Of a stretch of DNA of 13,538 bases, positions 13,319-13,538 are shown piece after piece. A program made the position numbers and the translations under genes. Within the stretch, counting starts at the first letter, position 1; the number at the start of each line of letters is the position of its first letter. The notes beneath the pieces are model-generated. The model saw nothing but the letters and a program-made list of their open reading frames with translations, did no database searches and was not told where the DNA came from. Source of the stretch: Vulcanisaeta sp. UBA163 (GTDB lineage Archaea; Thermoproteota; Thermoprotei; Thermoproteales; Thermocladiaceae); the NCBI GenBank assembly GCA_002496475.1, contig DAJV01000029.1, positions 5,523-19,060 of the forward strand, read 5' to 3'.

Positions 13319-13444
13319 TGGTGGGGCCGCCGGGATTTGAACCCGGGGTCACGCGGGCTCTCGTTCTGTTCTAGCCATAGATCCCGAGCCGCGCCTCAGG
13401 CGTGGTCGAACCCACGTATCCTAGCCAGGCTAGACTACGGCCCC
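13319..13444 (-). tRNA. tRNA-Arg (anticodon TCG), intron-containing
   Basis: The acceptor stem pairs GGGGCCG (13444-13438) with CGGCCCC (13329-13323), followed by discriminator A and an encoded CCA (13321-13319). The D arm is GTCTAGCCTGGCTAGGAT. The T arm is CCGGG-TTCAAAT-CCCGG. The anticodon stem is CGTGG (13416-13412) with CCGCG (13356-13352), one wobble pair included. The loop begins GTTCGA, so T33 is followed by anticodon TCG, which reads the Arg codon CGA. An insert of about 48 bases interrupts the loop after position 37. Arg identity rests on the anticodon and the usual A73-type acceptor end. The variable loop TGACC is of normal short length. Confidence 0.85.
13358..13405 (-). other. 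tRNA-Arg intron, about 48 bases, near position 37/38
   Basis: The insert lies between A37 (13406) and C38 (13357), the canonical archaeal site. TTCG in the loop can pair with CGAG just before the 3' end of the intron, forming the central helix of a relaxed bulge-helix-bulge. The 3' bulge would be only two bases if G32 pairs with C38, so the exact cut sites could shift by one base. The intron starts CCACG, complementary to the 5' exon CGTGG, and contains CGCGG, complementary to the 3' exon CCGCG. Confidence 0.65.
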
Positions 13445-13538
13445 GGTAAATACTGTCATTTATGATTTTCGAATTTAAAGTTTTAAGTTTTTCGTGGCGT
13501 ATTCGCCATGGCCTGGGCTTGTGGGTGTATGTTTAGGT
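13445..13538 (+). other. Window edge: possible start of a rightward gene
   Basis: ATG at 13508 lies about 27 bases after the centre of an AT-rich TTTAAAGTTTTAAG block and opens a frame (MAWACGCMFR) to the window end. An overlapping GTG at 13494 also stays open. A short inverted repeat TGGCG-TATT-CGCCA spans 13495-13508. Too little sequence is present to call a gene. Confidence 0.2.
13473..13480 (-). promoter_or_regulatory. TATA-like box for the tRNA-Arg gene
   Basis: The minus strand reads CTTTAAAT, centred about 32 bases before the mature tRNA 5' end, which predicts a 5' leader of about five bases. The core TTTAAA is palindromic and could also fire rightward. Confidence 0.45.

Noticed and set aside
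13319..13444. tRNA-Glu (TTC) reading of the anticodon loop
   Set aside because: With the 5-bp anticodon stem CGTGG/CCGCG, TTC would need a G at position 33; T33 followed by TCG fits the standard loop.

Overview
The window looks like part of the chromosome of a hyperthermophilic crenarchaeon, most likely of the Thermoproteales and perhaps near Vulcanisaeta or Caldivirga. This is inferred from gene content, not from a database match. It carries archaeal-type ribosomal proteins (uS19, eL8/L7Ae, eS28, eL32, uS8) and an intron-containing tRNA. Most genes have a TATA-like box about 27-30 bases before the start codon, the mark of leaderless transcripts.

Bases 1-1330 hold a cytoplasmic DsbA-like thiol oxidoreductase on the minus strand and the wreck of an AbrB-like regulator gene. 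Bases 1331-6700 are metabolic. A 14-helix DHA2-type efflux pump lies on the plus strand. A PaaI-type hotdog thioesterase, a PIN/NYN-like protein and a large acetoacetyl-CoA-synthetase-type acyl-CoA ligase lie on the minus strand. The thioesterase and ligase would have opposite effects on acyl-CoA, but they are not clearly one operon.

Bases 6774-8839 carry a lone uS19 gene with a long Ala/Lys/Glu-rich N-terminal extension. A 670-base gap follows with what looks like the right end of an IS200/IS605 (TnpB) element and gene fragments, then an overlapping eL8-eS28 pair. Bases 8916-11308 hold a four-helix membrane protein behind a large inverted repeat, followed by an S9 serine peptidase of acylaminoacyl-peptidase type.

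Bases 11309-12467 on the minus strand carry uS8 and then eL32 with a Gln-rich N-terminal extension. They sit without the uL6 gene that usually separates them. The window ends with a small Cys-rich zinc-binding protein and a minus-strand tRNA-Arg(TCG) with a 48-base intron.

No CRISPR array, rRNA or intact mobile element was seen. The best second-look items are the doubly broken AbrB-like gene, the inverted repeat around the promoter at 8916-8970, the TnpB-end relic, the atypical active-site motifs of the ligase, the PIN-like protein and several anonymous coding remnants. I found no clearly novel multi-gene system.
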